Assembly: GCA_930989535.1 (NCBI GenBank)
Contig: CAKNLK010000018.1
Span: 1-49,653, forward strand
From: an uncultured Clostridia bacterium
Lineage (GTDB): Bacteria; Bacillota; Clostridia; Christensenellales; Borkfalkiaceae
Direction: 5' to 3'
Length of the DNA: 49,653 nt
The translations under genes were made by a program, and so were the position numbers. Under the pieces are notes generated by a model. It searched no databases, was not told the DNA's origin, and worked only from the letters and a program-made list of their open reading frames with translations. Position 1 is the stretch's first letter. Each line of letters opens with the position of its first letter. Positions 17,628-26,537 of the stretch are shown piece by piece.

Positions 17628-18047
17628 ATGCAGTGCATCCGCTACGAATACGACGTTGACGGCGAAAATTTTGCTTCCGCGGGGCACGCGAGCGAGAGCG
17701 TAAAGCGCACGCTCAAGCAGATGGGCGTGCCGGCGGCATCGGTGCGCCGCGTCGCCATCGCCATGTACGAGGGGGAAATCAACATGGTCATCCACGCGCA
17801 CGGCGGCAAGGCGATTGCGGAAATTTATCCCGATTGCATCGAAATCACGCTCAAGGATTCCGGCCCCGGCATCGCGGACATCGAACTTGCGATGCAGGCG
17901 GGGTATTCCACCGCTACCGACAATATCCGCAGCCTCGGGTTCGGCGCGGGCATGGGCCTGCCGAACATGAAAAAGTACAGCGACGAGATGCGCATCGAGT
18001 CGACGGTCGGCGTCGGCACGACGGTATTTTTGCGCATCAATCTGTAA
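17628..18047 (+). CDS. RsbW-like HATPase (anti-sigma-type ATP-binding protein)
   Basis: A 139-residue GHKL ATPase domain without receiver or sensor parts. Visible motifs are the N-box region YEGEINMVIHAHGG, the G1 box DSGPGI and the G2 box GFGAGMGLPNM. Such small stand-alone domains resemble anti-sigma factor serine kinases, but in this gene order they are repeatedly found beside hydrogenase genes, where their role is unsettled. A second HATPase of this general type occurs within the hydrogenase operon at 26537. Confidence 0.88.
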   Translation: MQCIRYEYDVDGENFASAGHASESVKRTLKQMGVPAASVRRVAIAMYEGEINMVIHAHGGKAIAEIYPDCIEITLKDSGPGIADIELAMQAGYSTATDNIRSLGFGAGMGLPNMKKYSDEMRIESTVGVGTTVFLRINL

Positions 18048-18088
18048 AACTCAACTCTTTTGAGAGATTTTGCGCGAAGGGGGGTTCC

Positions 18089-19324
18089 ATGGTCACTCTC
18101 AAAACAGTCGTTCTCGACAGTGAAAAGTGCATCGGCTGTATCACCTGCATGCGCAGGTGCCCGACCGAAGCGATTCGCATCGAAAACGGCAAGGCGAAAA
18201 TTTTATACGATAAGTGCATCAACTGCGGCGAATGTGTGCGCAGCTGTAAGGGCGGGGCGAAGCGCCCCGTGTACGACAGCTTCGACCTCGTAAAGAGCTA
18301 TAATTATAAAATCGCCCTGCCTTCGCCCTCGCTGTTCGGCCAGTTCAACAACCTCGATAACCCCAACTACGTCATCGAGGGGCTTTTGGCGCTCGGGTTT
18401 GACGAAGTGTTCGAGGTGGGGCTGGCGGCGGAACTTGTAACCGACTGCACCAAAAAACTCATGGCGAAAGGGGAGCTGCCCCGCCCCGTCATCAGTACGG
18501 CTTGCCCGGCGGTCGCGGAGCTGATTTTGCTCAAATTCCATGAGCTCGCCGAGCATATGCTGCCCGTGTACGCCCCCGCAAAGATTGCCGCCAAACTCGC
18601 CAAACAGCAGGCGCTCGCCAAGGGAATCCCCTCGGACGATATCGGCATTTTCTTCATTTCGCCCTGCCCCGCGAAGGTGTATTCCCTGCACCGCGAGGAG
18701 GTTTCCAACGAAAAGTACATTTCGGGCGTGCTCGCGCAGAGCGACGTATATTTCCGCCTCGTCGATAAAATGAACAAGATTAAAAACCCGCGCAAATTGG
18801 GAAAATGCGGCTACAAGGGGCTCGGCTGGGGCTCTTCGGGCGGAGAAAGCAATTCTCTGGGGCTGGGCAACTATATCCATTGCTCGGGCGTGCGCAACGT
18901 GGTGGGGCTTTTGAAGGAGATGAGCGACGGAAAGCTGGACGGCGCCGCTGATTTCGTGGAGCTGAACATGTGCCCGGGCGGGTGCGTCGGCGGCGTGCTG
19001 AATGTGGAAAACGCGTTTATCGCGCGCAACCGCATGCGCCAGCTCGCCGAGCATATGCACATTCCGCCCGCAACGATGGAGCAGTACGGGCTGGACGAAA
19101 GCTTTTTCCTGTGGGATAAGACGCCCGAGCCGTCCACATCCTTTCAACTCGATTCTGACCGCTTTGCCGCCATGCAGAAGCTGTTCCGCGTGGAGGAGAT
19201 ATTGAAACAGCTGCCGGGCATCGACTGCGGCGCGTGCGGCGCGCCCACCTGCCGCTGCCACGCCGAGGATATCGTGGTGAACGGCGGCAACATCGAATGT
19301 GTGCGCATGGAGGAGAAAAAATGA
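18089..19324 (+). CDS. [FeFe]-hydrogenase-like H-cluster protein, possible sensory hydrogenase
   Basis: A 411-residue protein. Residues 14-53 hold two [4Fe-4S] sites (Cys14, 17, 20, 24 and Cys43, 46, 49, 53). The hydrogenase large-subunit domain retains one Cys in STACPAV, one in SPCPAK and two in MCPGGCVGG, so all four H-cluster cysteine ligands are kept, although the surrounding L1 and L2 motifs differ from catalytic HydA (TSCSPGW, MPCxxKK). The end carries CGACGAPTCRCHAEDIV, another four-Cys cluster motif. The PAS domain found in HydS sensors is absent. I infer a redox- or H2-sensing role rather than bulk H2 production. GAAGGGGGG precedes the ATG. Confidence 0.85.
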   Translation: MVTLKTVVLDSEKCIGCITCMRRCPTEAIRIENGKAKILYDKCINCGECVRSCKGGAKRPVYDSFDLVKSYNYKIALPSPSLFGQFNNLDNPNYVIEGLLALGFDEVFEVGLAAELVTDCTKKLMAKGELPRPVISTACPAVAELILLKFHELAEHMLPVYAPAKIAAKLAKQQALAKGIPSDDIGIFFISPCPAKVYSLHREEVSNEKYISGVLAQSDVYFRLVDKMNKIKNPRKLGKCGYKGLGWGSSGGESNSLGLGNYIHCSGVRNVVGLLKEMSDGKLDGAADFVELNMCPGGCVGGVLNVENAFIARNRMRQLAEHMHIPPATMEQYGLDESFFLWDKTPEPSTSFQLDSDRFAAMQKLFRVEEILKQLPGIDCGACGAPTCRCHAEDIVVNGGNIECVRMEEKK

Positions 19325-19650
19325 AGGTTTCCGAACTCGCACAAAAGAGCGGATGGCAAATTTTTTCGCAGGGGGAGGAGCGCGAAATCGGGAGCGGCTA
19401 CTGCGGCGATTTTTTGAGCAATATCATCTCCCGCGCGCCCGATTCGTGCGCGTGGCTGACGGTGATGAACAACGTAAACGTGGCGGCGGTCGCAACGCTC
19501 ATCGACTGCGCATGCATTATCCTGTGCGAGGGCGTTTCGCCCGACGAGGCGTTTGCCGCCCGCGCCGGGCAGCTCGGGCTGTGGGTATTGGGCGCGCAGG
19601 AGAACGTGTTCGAGGCGGCGAAGAAGGTTGCGGCGATTTGCGGGGTGTAA
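19321..19650 (+). CDS. DRTGG-domain protein (second of two)
   Basis: A 109-residue protein of the same type as the gene at 17288 (LSNIISRAPDSCAWLTVMNNVNVAAVATLIDCACIILCEG). Its ATG overlaps the stop of the H-cluster gene by four bases, so translation is coupled. Identity to the first DRTGG protein is low, suggesting an old duplication with a divided role. Repeat E7 starts seven bases after its stop and separates it from the PHP gene. Confidence 0.8.
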   Translation: MKVSELAQKSGWQIFSQGEEREIGSGYCGDFLSNIISRAPDSCAWLTVMNNVNVAAVATLIDCACIILCEGVSPDEAFAARAGQLGLWVLGAQENVFEAAKKVAAICGV

Positions 19651-19657
19651 TAGGTGT

Positions 19658-19848
19658 TCTCACTTTTTGTTTCGAGCTGACGAAACAAAAAGTCGAGATT
19701 TGAGGGGAAACCCGAGCGGTTTTCCCCTCGTTGTGCGATATATAGGGGCACACATATTATAAAATCGCGCAACTTCACCCCTTCTGTAAGCCATTCGGCA
19801 AATTGGGGGAAAAAGGCAAAAACGTGGTTTTGCCTTTTTCGAGTAATT
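19658..19848 (-). repeat. Structured intergenic repeat E7, abutting a start codon
   Basis: Minus-strand copy with H0 (AAAAAGGCAAAA/TTTTTGCCTTTTT), H1 (GCC/GGC), AAGGGGTGAA, H2 arms GTTGCGCGAT (19764-19773) and ATCGCACAAC (19730-19739), H3 with GAGGGGAAA/TTTCCCCTC, and H4 at 19658-19698. The one imperfect H2 pair would be G-U if the plus strand is transcribed but A-C otherwise. The AT-rich edge of the element touches the ATG of the PHP gene. Confidence 0.9.
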
Positions 19849-20544
19849 ATGAAATTATATTACGACTTTCATATCCATTCGTGCCTGAGCCCCTGCGGGG
19901 ATGAGGACAGCACGCCGAACAATATCGTCAACATGGCGCTCATCAAGGGACTGAACGCCATCGCGCTCTCCGACCATAACACGGGCAAAAACTGCCCCGC
20001 GGCGATGGCGGTGGGGCGGAAAAACGGGCTGGTTGTTTTGCCCGCCATGGAGCTGACGACAAGCGAGGATATCCACATCCTCTGCCTGTTTGAAAAGTAC
20101 GAAGGGCTCGAAAAATTGGAGACGTATATCCAAAAAACGCGCCTTCGCGTGAAAAATAAACCGGAAATTTTCGGCAGGCAGCTCATAATGGATGAAAACG
20201 ACGAAATTATCGGGCAGGAGGAAGATTTGCTCATCGTATCGAGCGGGGTGTCGGTGGAGGAGGCTGCGGCGCTCGTTGCGGGCTTCGGCGGCATCGCCGT
20301 GCCCGCGCATATCGACAAGCAGGCGAACGGACTCGTCGGCGTGTTGGGCGCGTTCGACTATAATTTGGGCTTTAAAATGATTGAGAGCACCCTCGATTCG
20401 GGCGTCAACCTGCCCCGCCTGACCGATTCCGACGCGCATTATCTGTGGGATATAGCGGAGGCGGAGCACTTTATCGAGGCGGATTCGTGCAGCGCGCACG
20501 GGGTGTTTGCGGCGCTCAAAAGGATGTGCGAGGAAGGGAAGTAA
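19849..20544 (+). CDS. PHP-domain phosphoesterase
   Basis: A 231-residue PHP domain: DFHIHSCLSPCGDED with the first metal-binding His pair, ALSDHNTGKNC, then LPAMELTTSEDIHILCLF, VPAHIDKQ and TDSDAHYLWD near the end. These motifs supply the expected metal ligands. PHP proteins of this size next to DRTGG genes are common in hydrogenase neighbourhoods and may act as nucleotide or tRNA-fragment phosphoesterases. There is no recognisable Shine-Dalgarno sequence: the bases before the ATG belong to repeat E7. The N-terminus itself looks intact against the family. Confidence 0.88.
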   Translation: MKLYYDFHIHSCLSPCGDEDSTPNNIVNMALIKGLNAIALSDHNTGKNCPAAMAVGRKNGLVVLPAMELTTSEDIHILCLFEKYEGLEKLETYIQKTRLRVKNKPEIFGRQLIMDENDEIIGQEEDLLIVSSGVSVEEAAALVAGFGGIAVPAHIDKQANGLVGVLGAFDYNLGFKMIESTLDSGVNLPRLTDSDAHYLWDIAEAEHFIEADSCSAHGVFAALKRMCEEGK

Positions 20545-20545
20545 T

Positions 20546-21028
20546 ATGTCTTTGGAAAAAGTAAAAGATTATCTGCAAAAATTCGGGCTGGACGGGCGTA
20601 TCCGCGTGTTGGAGCAGTCGAGCGCGACGGTCGAGCTGGCGGCGCAGGCGCTCGGCTGTGAGCCCTGCCGCATCGCCAAAACGCTCTCCTTTGCCGTCGG
20701 CGGCGGGGCGGTGCTCGTCGTTGCCGCGGGCGACGCGAAGGTGGACAACCACAAATTCAAGGAGTTTTTCGGTACGAAAGCGAAGATGCTTTCGCCCGCG
20801 GAGGCGGAAACGCTCGTCGGGCACGCGGTGGGCGGCGTGTGCCCCTTTGCGGTGAACGAGGGCGTTGCGGTGTACCTCGACGAATCGCTCAAGCGGTTTT
20901 CGACGGTGTTCCCCGCCTGCGGCTCCTCCAACAGCGCCATCGAACTGACCTGCGAGGAGCTGGAACGGTGTGCCGACCATTGCAGGGGATGGGCGGACGT
21001 TTGCAAACTGCCCGCGGCGGAGAATTGA
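20546..21028 (+). CDS. YbaK/EbsC-family aminoacyl-tRNA deacylase
   Basis: A 160-residue single YbaK domain: RIAKTLSFAVGG with the conserved Lys, VAAGDAKVDNHKFKEFFGTKAKMLSP, and the GGVCPFAV segment typical of the ProX/YbaK superfamily. These proteins hydrolyse mischarged tRNAs, for example Cys- or Ala-tRNA(Pro). The ATG is one base after the stop of the PHP gene, with GGAAGG as ribosome site, so the two are cotranscribed. A terminator-like hairpin follows 29 bp after the stop. Confidence 0.88.
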   Translation: MSLEKVKDYLQKFGLDGRIRVLEQSSATVELAAQALGCEPCRIAKTLSFAVGGGAVLVVAAGDAKVDNHKFKEFFGTKAKMLSPAEAETLVGHAVGGVCPFAVNEGVAVYLDESLKRFSTVFPACGSSNSAIELTCEELERCADHCRGWADVCKLPAAEN

Positions 21029-21057
21029 CCTCTTTGCGGCGCCGTACAGACGGTTGC

Positions 21058-21094
21058 GGAAAACCGCGAAAGGGCGCGGTTTCCGTCTTGTTTT
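21058..21094 (+). terminator. Terminator-like hairpin after the deacylase gene
   Basis: GGAAAACCGCG pairs with CGCGGTTTCC (one bulged base), followed by gtcttgtttt. Confidence 0.65.
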
Positions 21095-21105
21095 GCCGAA
21101 AAAGG

Positions 21106-21164
21106 GCGGCGGGGCGCTCGCGAGCGCCCCGCCGCTTGACATTTTCCGTGAAAAAATATATGAT
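21106..21164 (+). promoter_or_regulatory. hisC promoter directly behind a 30-bp perfect palindrome
   Basis: TTGACA (21136-21141) and TATGAT (21159-21164) are 17 bp apart. A perfect 30-bp palindrome (gcggcggggcgctcg and its complement, 21106-21135) ends exactly at the -35 box. It may be a second terminator shielding the promoter or a protein-binding site. The 180-nt region from here to hisC holds further GC-rich inverted repeats but no gene that I can support. Confidence 0.7.
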
Positions 21165-21343
21165 GGTATGGAGCAAAAAAGAGCGGTTTTGCCGCGCCGC
21201 ACAGGGGCGGAACGCGCGCCGCGGCAACTGTTGCGCGCGGAAAATTTTCGCAATGCGGAGCGCGCTTGGAGGATGGTTTTGCCGCGCCGGCAAAAGCCTC
21301 GGCATGCCTGCGGGGCGGCAAGTTTAATTTTGAGGAAACAACG

Positions 21344-22405
<1,062 letters not shown>

Positions 22406-22664
22406 GGCGAATGCCGGAAGGCGTGGGCGCACAGCAGGGCGCACGGCAGGGCGCGGTTTTCGCCGCGGAGCGATAATAAAAAGTGCGGTGCAAAAGCCGC
22501 AAAAAAAAGCCGGAATATGCGATGCGGTGCACGGGTTCGGCGATAGGATAAACAGATGCGCATATGCGGCAGGCAAGGGGCAATTTCGGCCCGTTTTTGC
22601 GCCGTATGCGCGGCGAAACACATGAGAGGAAGAACATTCGAGGATTTTTCGGAGGACTTTTCGC

Positions 22665-23822
22665 ATGTGTTTTTCTTTGCTCGATTCCGCTGTCGCCGCC
22701 TGCGGCTTGGCTACGCGTATTCGCTTTTGCCCCGCCTCTGCCGCCGCGCAGGTGCTGCAGACGGCGGTGCCGTACGGCAAAATCGTGCTTGTATCGGAGG
22801 ACGGGGAGAGCTTTGCTTTTGCCGAGCGCCTGCGCGCGAAGCTCGGGGAATTTCGCCCCGTTTCCGTCGTTTTGGGCGGCGAGGATAAATTCGAGGGGCT
22901 GTTTTCGCTGGCGGACGACGTGCGCGCGGCGGTGGGCATCGGCGAGCGGGGCGCGCTCGCGGCGCGCTTTTTTGCGACACTGCGCGGCGGATATTCCTGC
23001 GCCGTTCCCCTCGCGCCGTATGCGGGCGGCATCTTCGAGAGGACGGCTCCCGCGGGTTCGGGCTGGGGCGGCTATCCGCTCAAGGCCGCCGATTTTGTCG
23101 TGGCGGACGGGGAGAAGATGCTTCCCCGCTTTGCCGAGGGGCTGGCGCGGCTGTCCCTTTCGGCGGTGTGCGCGGAAGATTTGGCAATCGATGCGGTGTT
23201 TTCGGGCGAGCGGAAGGAGTTTGATTTCCGCACCCCCGCCGATTTGGCGCTATCGGCGGAACATTCCGCGGAGGGGGCGAAAAATCTGTTCTGCGCCTCA
23301 GCGCTGTACCATATCGCCCTGCGCGGCGCGCCCGCGTTCGCGTGTACGGAGGCGGCGCTCGTTTTGCAAAAGAGGACGCTCCGTTCCCTGCCCGATTGCT
23401 CGCTGGCTGTCAGCGGCTATTTTGCGGAGAGGTATGCCCGCTTGTTTGCGGAAGGGGAGGCGCGCGCCTTTTTTGTGCCCGATTACGTGCGGAGGGTGGA
23501 ACTGTGCGCCGCCTGGGCGGGCGAGCCGCAGAAAAAACTGCTCCAAAACGTGCGGGTGCCGGGGGCGGCAGAGTCGTTCCGCCGCGCCGAACAGTTTGCC
23601 GAATGCCGCAAAAAGTTACATACGTCCGCGCAAATTTTGGCTGCGTATTGCTGTAAACTGCGCGCGAAATACTGCGCGGCGGGCGGCATTTTGCCCGCTG
23701 TTTCAAAAGCGGAGCTGTGCGAGGCGTACGGGCGTTCGGCGGAGCTTACGCCGCTGTTATCGCCGCCCGCTCTGGAGCGGGAGTTCGGGCTTTTGCCGTG
23801 CGAAGAGCGCTCTTTTGTATAA
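22665..23822 (+). CDS. Unrecognised 385-residue protein, faintly like the iron-dependent dehydrogenase fold
   Basis: The ATG is preceded by CGGAGG and the frame has normal codon use. The N-terminal 100 residues alternate beta and alpha segments, with PYGKIVLVSEDGESF, then VSVVLGGED, then AVGIGERGALAARFFAT, which is weakly reminiscent of dehydroquinate-synthase or iron-containing alcohol dehydrogenase proteins (where GGGSxxDxAK would occur). The second half is helical and lacks the clear metal-binding His series of that family, so the assignment is unsafe. It is rich in Ala, Arg and Glu and has no signal peptide. It lies alone between hisC and a terminator. Confidence 0.6.
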   Translation: MCFSLLDSAVAACGLATRIRFCPASAAAQVLQTAVPYGKIVLVSEDGESFAFAERLRAKLGEFRPVSVVLGGEDKFEGLFSLADDVRAAVGIGERGALAARFFATLRGGYSCAVPLAPYAGGIFERTAPAGSGWGGYPLKAADFVVADGEKMLPRFAEGLARLSLSAVCAEDLAIDAVFSGERKEFDFRTPADLALSAEHSAEGAKNLFCASALYHIALRGAPAFACTEAALVLQKRTLRSLPDCSLAVSGYFAERYARLFAEGEARAFFVPDYVRRVELCAAWAGEPQKKLLQNVRVPGAAESFRRAEQFAECRKKLHTSAQILAAYCCKLRAKYCAAGGILPAVSKAELCEAYGRSAELTPLLSPPALEREFGLLPCEERSFV

Positions 23823-23847
23823 GATAACATATGTATGCAAAGGCATT

Positions 23848-23872
23848 CGGGCGGAAAATACGCCCGTTTTTG
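23848..23872 (+). terminator. Terminator after the unrecognised gene
   Basis: CGGGCG gaaaata CGCCCG followed by TTTTTG, 25 bp after the stop. The next 170 bp hold no supported gene; only a small ATGGGG/CCCCAT hairpin is seen near 23975. Confidence 0.85.
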
Positions 23873-24049
23873 TTTCCGCACATATGTGTTGCAGTGCATA
23901 AAAAGCTGTTAAGGGCGCGAAATTGCGTTTTGTTTGAATCCGACCGACTGCGCGACGTTTTTTCGGCTGTGAATGGGGCTATTGCCCCATACCCTTCGGA
24001 GCCGACTTGCAAAACAGGGAAAGCGTACCTATGGCGGCTTGTGCTTTTA

Positions 24050-24356
24050 ATAATTTACTGCGCGTTTCAAAGCCGCGCCTTTGAAAAAGCGCACCCAGGT
24101 TGCCGCATACTTACGGCTTTCGAGGAAAGAGTGAATTTGCGCGATTTTAATAATTACTCGCGCAAGCAAAACCACGCTTTTGCGCAGCGCAACACAATTT
24201 GCCAATACTTTCTTTTGGGAAGAGGGTGAATTTTTTGCCATAAATACTATGTGTGCCCTTAAAAGGGCAAAAAAGAGGGAGAAACCGCCGTCTTGTCGGC
24301 AGGTTTCTCCCTTTCTCTCGAAAATTTGTTTTATCAGCTTAAAACAAATTTTGAGA
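24050..24356 (+). repeat. Structured intergenic repeat E8 with a duplicated H0-H1 head
   Basis: Two H0-H1 units follow one another (24060-24135 and about 24140-24230). The first ends in GAGTGAA and TTGCGCGA, which pairs with TCGCGCAA at the start of the second unit. The second continues into H2 with arms TTTTTTGCC (24231-24239) and GGCAAAAAA (24266-24274), H3 with GAGGGAGAAACC/GGTTTCTCCCTTTC, and H4 at 24316-24356 with loop ATCAGCTT. H4 ends seven bases before the gltA stop codon. Confidence 0.9.
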
Positions 24357-24363
24357 ATCACTT

Positions 24364-25764
24364 TTATTCCTCTTCCACCCTCTCCCCGATGGGAACGTAG
24401 GGCTTGCGCTTTGCCACCGCCTGGTAGCCGGGGCGGATGATTTTGCCGCCGTTGGTGATTTCCTCCATGCGGTGTGCCGACCAGCCCGCGATGCGCGCCA
24501 CCGCAAAGAAGGGGGTGTACAGTTCGCGCGGCAAGTCGAGCATGTCGTACACGAAGCCCGAATAGAAGTCTACGTTCGGCGCGACGCCCTTGTAGATGCG
24601 CCGCTTTTCCGCGATGACTTCCGCCGCCGCCTGCGCGACGTACTTGCGCATTTCGTATTCCTCTTCCATGTGCTTTTCGACGGCCAGCTTTTCCGCAAAC
24701 GTCTTTAAAATATCCGCGCGCGGGTCGGAGAGGGAATACACCGCGTGCCCCATGCCGTACACGAGCCCCGAATGGTCGTACGCTTCCTTGTCGACGATTT
24801 TCGCGACGAAATCTTTGAGCTTGCCCTTGTCGTAGTCGGGCACGTTTTCCTTGATGCAGTCGAACATTTCGCAGACCTTGATGTTCGCGCCGCCGTGCTT
24901 GGGGCCTTTCAGAGAGCCCAAAGACGCCGCCACCGACGAATAGGTATCGGTACCCGACGAGGTGACGACGTGCGTCGTGAACGTCGAGTTGTTGCCGCCG
25001 CCGTGCTCGGCGTGCAGAACGAGGCACTGGTCGAGCACCGTCGCTTCGAGGGCGGTGAACTTGCTGTCGTCGCGCAGCATGTGCAGGATATTTTCTGCGG
25101 TGGAGAGGTCCTTGCGCGGCTTGTGGATGAACAGCGACGCGTCCGAATTATAATAGCTGTACGCCTTTTGGCTGTAGACGGTGAGAAGCGGGAACTGCGC
25201 GATGAGCTGGAGCGACTGGCGCAGAACGTTCTTTTTCGAGGTGTCGTCCGGCCGCGGGTCGTAGGAGTAGAGGGAAAGCACGCAGCGGGCGAGCATATTC
25301 ATCATGTCGCGCGAGGGCGCCTTCATGATGATGTCGCGCACGAACGAGGGGGGCAGGGAGCGGAAATCCGCCAAAATTTCGCAGAAGCGGTCGAGCTGGC
25401 TCTGCGTGGGCAGGTGCCCGAACAGCAACAGGTGCGTCGCCTCCTCGAAGGCAAAGCGCCGCCCCTGCGCTCCCGCGACCAAATCGCGCACGTTGATGCC
25501 GCGGTAGTACAGCTCGCCCTCGACGGGGATTTTGTTACCGTTTTCGTCCTTGCCGAAGGCGATGATTTCGGAAATTTCGGTGAGTCCGCACACCACGCCG
25601 TTGCCGTTGATGTCGCGCAGCCCCCGCTTTACGTCGTATTTTTCGTATAACTTGGGGTTGATGATGTCGCTCTTGCTCGCGATTTTTGCAAGCTCCATGA
25701 TGTCCTGCGAATATTTTGAATATTTTTTCATGATATGTTCGCGGATTTCGGAATAGTGGTCCAT
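24364..25764 (-). CDS. gltA: Citrate synthase
   Basis: A 466-residue citrate synthase of the larger type found in anaerobes. LVLHAEHGGGNNSTFT and GSLKGPKHGGAN carry the active-site His residues, YGMGHAVYSLSDPRA the third, and VDFYSGFVYDML the catalytic Asp region. It condenses acetyl-CoA with oxaloacetate, the entry to glutamate synthesis through a partial TCA cycle in fermenters. AGGAGGG precedes the ATG. It is divergent from the hydrogenase operon with a shared regulatory gap, and ends at repeat E8. Confidence 0.95.
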   Translation of the reverse strand: MDHYSEIREHIMKKYSKYSQDIMELAKIASKSDIINPKLYEKYDVKRGLRDINGNGVVCGLTEISEIIAFGKDENGNKIPVEGELYYRGINVRDLVAGAQGRRFAFEEATHLLLFGHLPTQSQLDRFCEILADFRSLPPSFVRDIIMKAPSRDMMNMLARCVLSLYSYDPRPDDTSKKNVLRQSLQLIAQFPLLTVYSQKAYSYYNSDASLFIHKPRKDLSTAENILHMLRDDSKFTALEATVLDQCLVLHAEHGGGNNSTFTTHVVTSSGTDTYSSVAASLGSLKGPKHGGANIKVCEMFDCIKENVPDYDKGKLKDFVAKIVDKEAYDHSGLVYGMGHAVYSLSDPRADILKTFAEKLAVEKHMEEEYEMRKYVAQAAAEVIAEKRRIYKGVAPNVDFYSGFVYDMLDLPRELYTPFFAVARIAGWSAHRMEEITNGGKIIRPGYQAVAKRKPYVPIGERVEEE

Positions 25765-25807
25765 AGTGCGCCCTCCTTTTTGCTGTAATTGCCCGTTGAA
25801 ACGTTCG

Positions 25808-25853
25808 GACTAAATAGTCTAACAATTATACCACAATTCGGCGCATAAGTCAA
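25808..25853 (-). promoter_or_regulatory. gltA promoter with start-site palindrome
   Basis: Minus-strand TTGACT (25848-25853) and TATAAT (25825-25830) are 17 bp apart. GACTA-aa-TAGTC (25808-25819) lies across the expected transcription start, the position of a repressor operator. I cannot name the regulator. Confidence 0.75.
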
Positions 25854-25868
25854 GCGCGGTTTTTTTAT

Positions 25869-25914
25869 TTGTAAAGCATCGAACAATAGAAACCCGATTG
25901 GTAAAATTTTATCA
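25869..25914. promoter_or_regulatory. Candidate regulatory palindromes between gltA and hyd promoters
   Basis: TTGTAAAGCATCGAACAA (25869-25886) has the TTGT/ACAA ends and 18-bp length of Rex redox-repressor sites but a degenerate right half. TGGTAAAATTTTATCA (25899-25914) is a near-perfect palindrome. Either could couple the divergent genes to NADH/NAD+ or another signal; this is inference. Confidence 0.4.
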
Positions 25915-25934
25915 TAAATTAACGTTCATATCTA

Positions 25935-25963
25935 TTGAAAAATGTTTCGGATTATGATAAAAT
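25935..25963 (+). promoter_or_regulatory. Promoter of the hydrogenase operon
   Basis: TTGAAA and TAAAAT with 17-bp spacing, about 70 bp before the hydC start. Confidence 0.8.
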
Positions 25964-26033
25964 AGTTTCGTTGAATATTAAAATATGGGGGCATTTTACA
26001 CTTCGCCCCCGTTCACTTCGGAGGTGGGTTTCA

Positions 26034-26537
26034 TTGGCTAAAAAAATCGACGTTCCGTTCAACGGCACAAAGAAACAGGAAGCGAAGCTCCGCGAGGCGA
26101 TTGCGGAGATTAAAGTCGAGCATAAGGGGCAGGGGCTGATGATTGCCGCGCTGCAAAGGGCGCAGGATATCTACGGCTATCTCCCCGAGGCGGTGCAGCA
26201 AATCATCGCGGACGAATTGGGCGTTTCGCTGGCGGAAGTGTACGGCGTGGCGACCTTCTACGCGCAGTTTTCGCTGTACCCGAAGGGGCAGTACAAAATC
26301 GGCGTATGCCTGGGTACCGCCTGCTACGTGAAAGGCTCGGGCGACGTGTATAAAAAGGTGTGCGACACCTTGCACATCGAGGGCGGGCAGTGCACCGACG
26401 ATTTGAAGTTCTCCCTCGACGCGACGCGCTGCATCGGCTGCTGCGGCCTCGCACCCGTCATGACCATCAACGACGACGTGTACGGCAAGGTCACGCCCGA
26501 CGAGGTCGAGGGAATCCTCGCAAAATACAGGGATTGA
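26034..26537 (+). CDS. hydC: Hydrogenase subunit HydC (NuoE-like, 2Fe-2S)
   Basis: A 167-residue thioredoxin-like [2Fe-2S] protein of the NuoE/24-kDa family. Ligands are in GVCLGTACYVKG and later DATRCIGCCGLAP, with the helical N-terminal domain (ALQRAQDIYGYLP) in front. I choose the TTG at 26034, eight bases after GGAGGT; an upstream frame extension would begin in the promoter. It starts the hyd operon and should pass electrons between HydB and HydA in a NADH- and ferredoxin-linked complex. Its stop overlaps the next ATG by one base. Confidence 0.92.
   Translation: MAKKIDVPFNGTKKQEAKLREAIAEIKVEHKGQGLMIAALQRAQDIYGYLPEAVQQIIADELGVSLAEVYGVATFYAQFSLYPKGQYKIGVCLGTACYVKGSGDVYKKVCDTLHIEGGQCTDDLKFSLDATRCIGCCGLAPVMTINDDVYGKVTPDEVEGILAKYRD

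Noticed and set aside
22564-23901. A 445-residue open frame on the plus strand in another frame
   Set aside because: It is an Arg/Cys-rich alternative frame across the gene at 22665, which has the better start signal and composition.
23920-23990. A GTTTGAATCC segment that recalls a tRNA T arm
   Set aside because: No matching acceptor, D or anticodon arms could be built around it.
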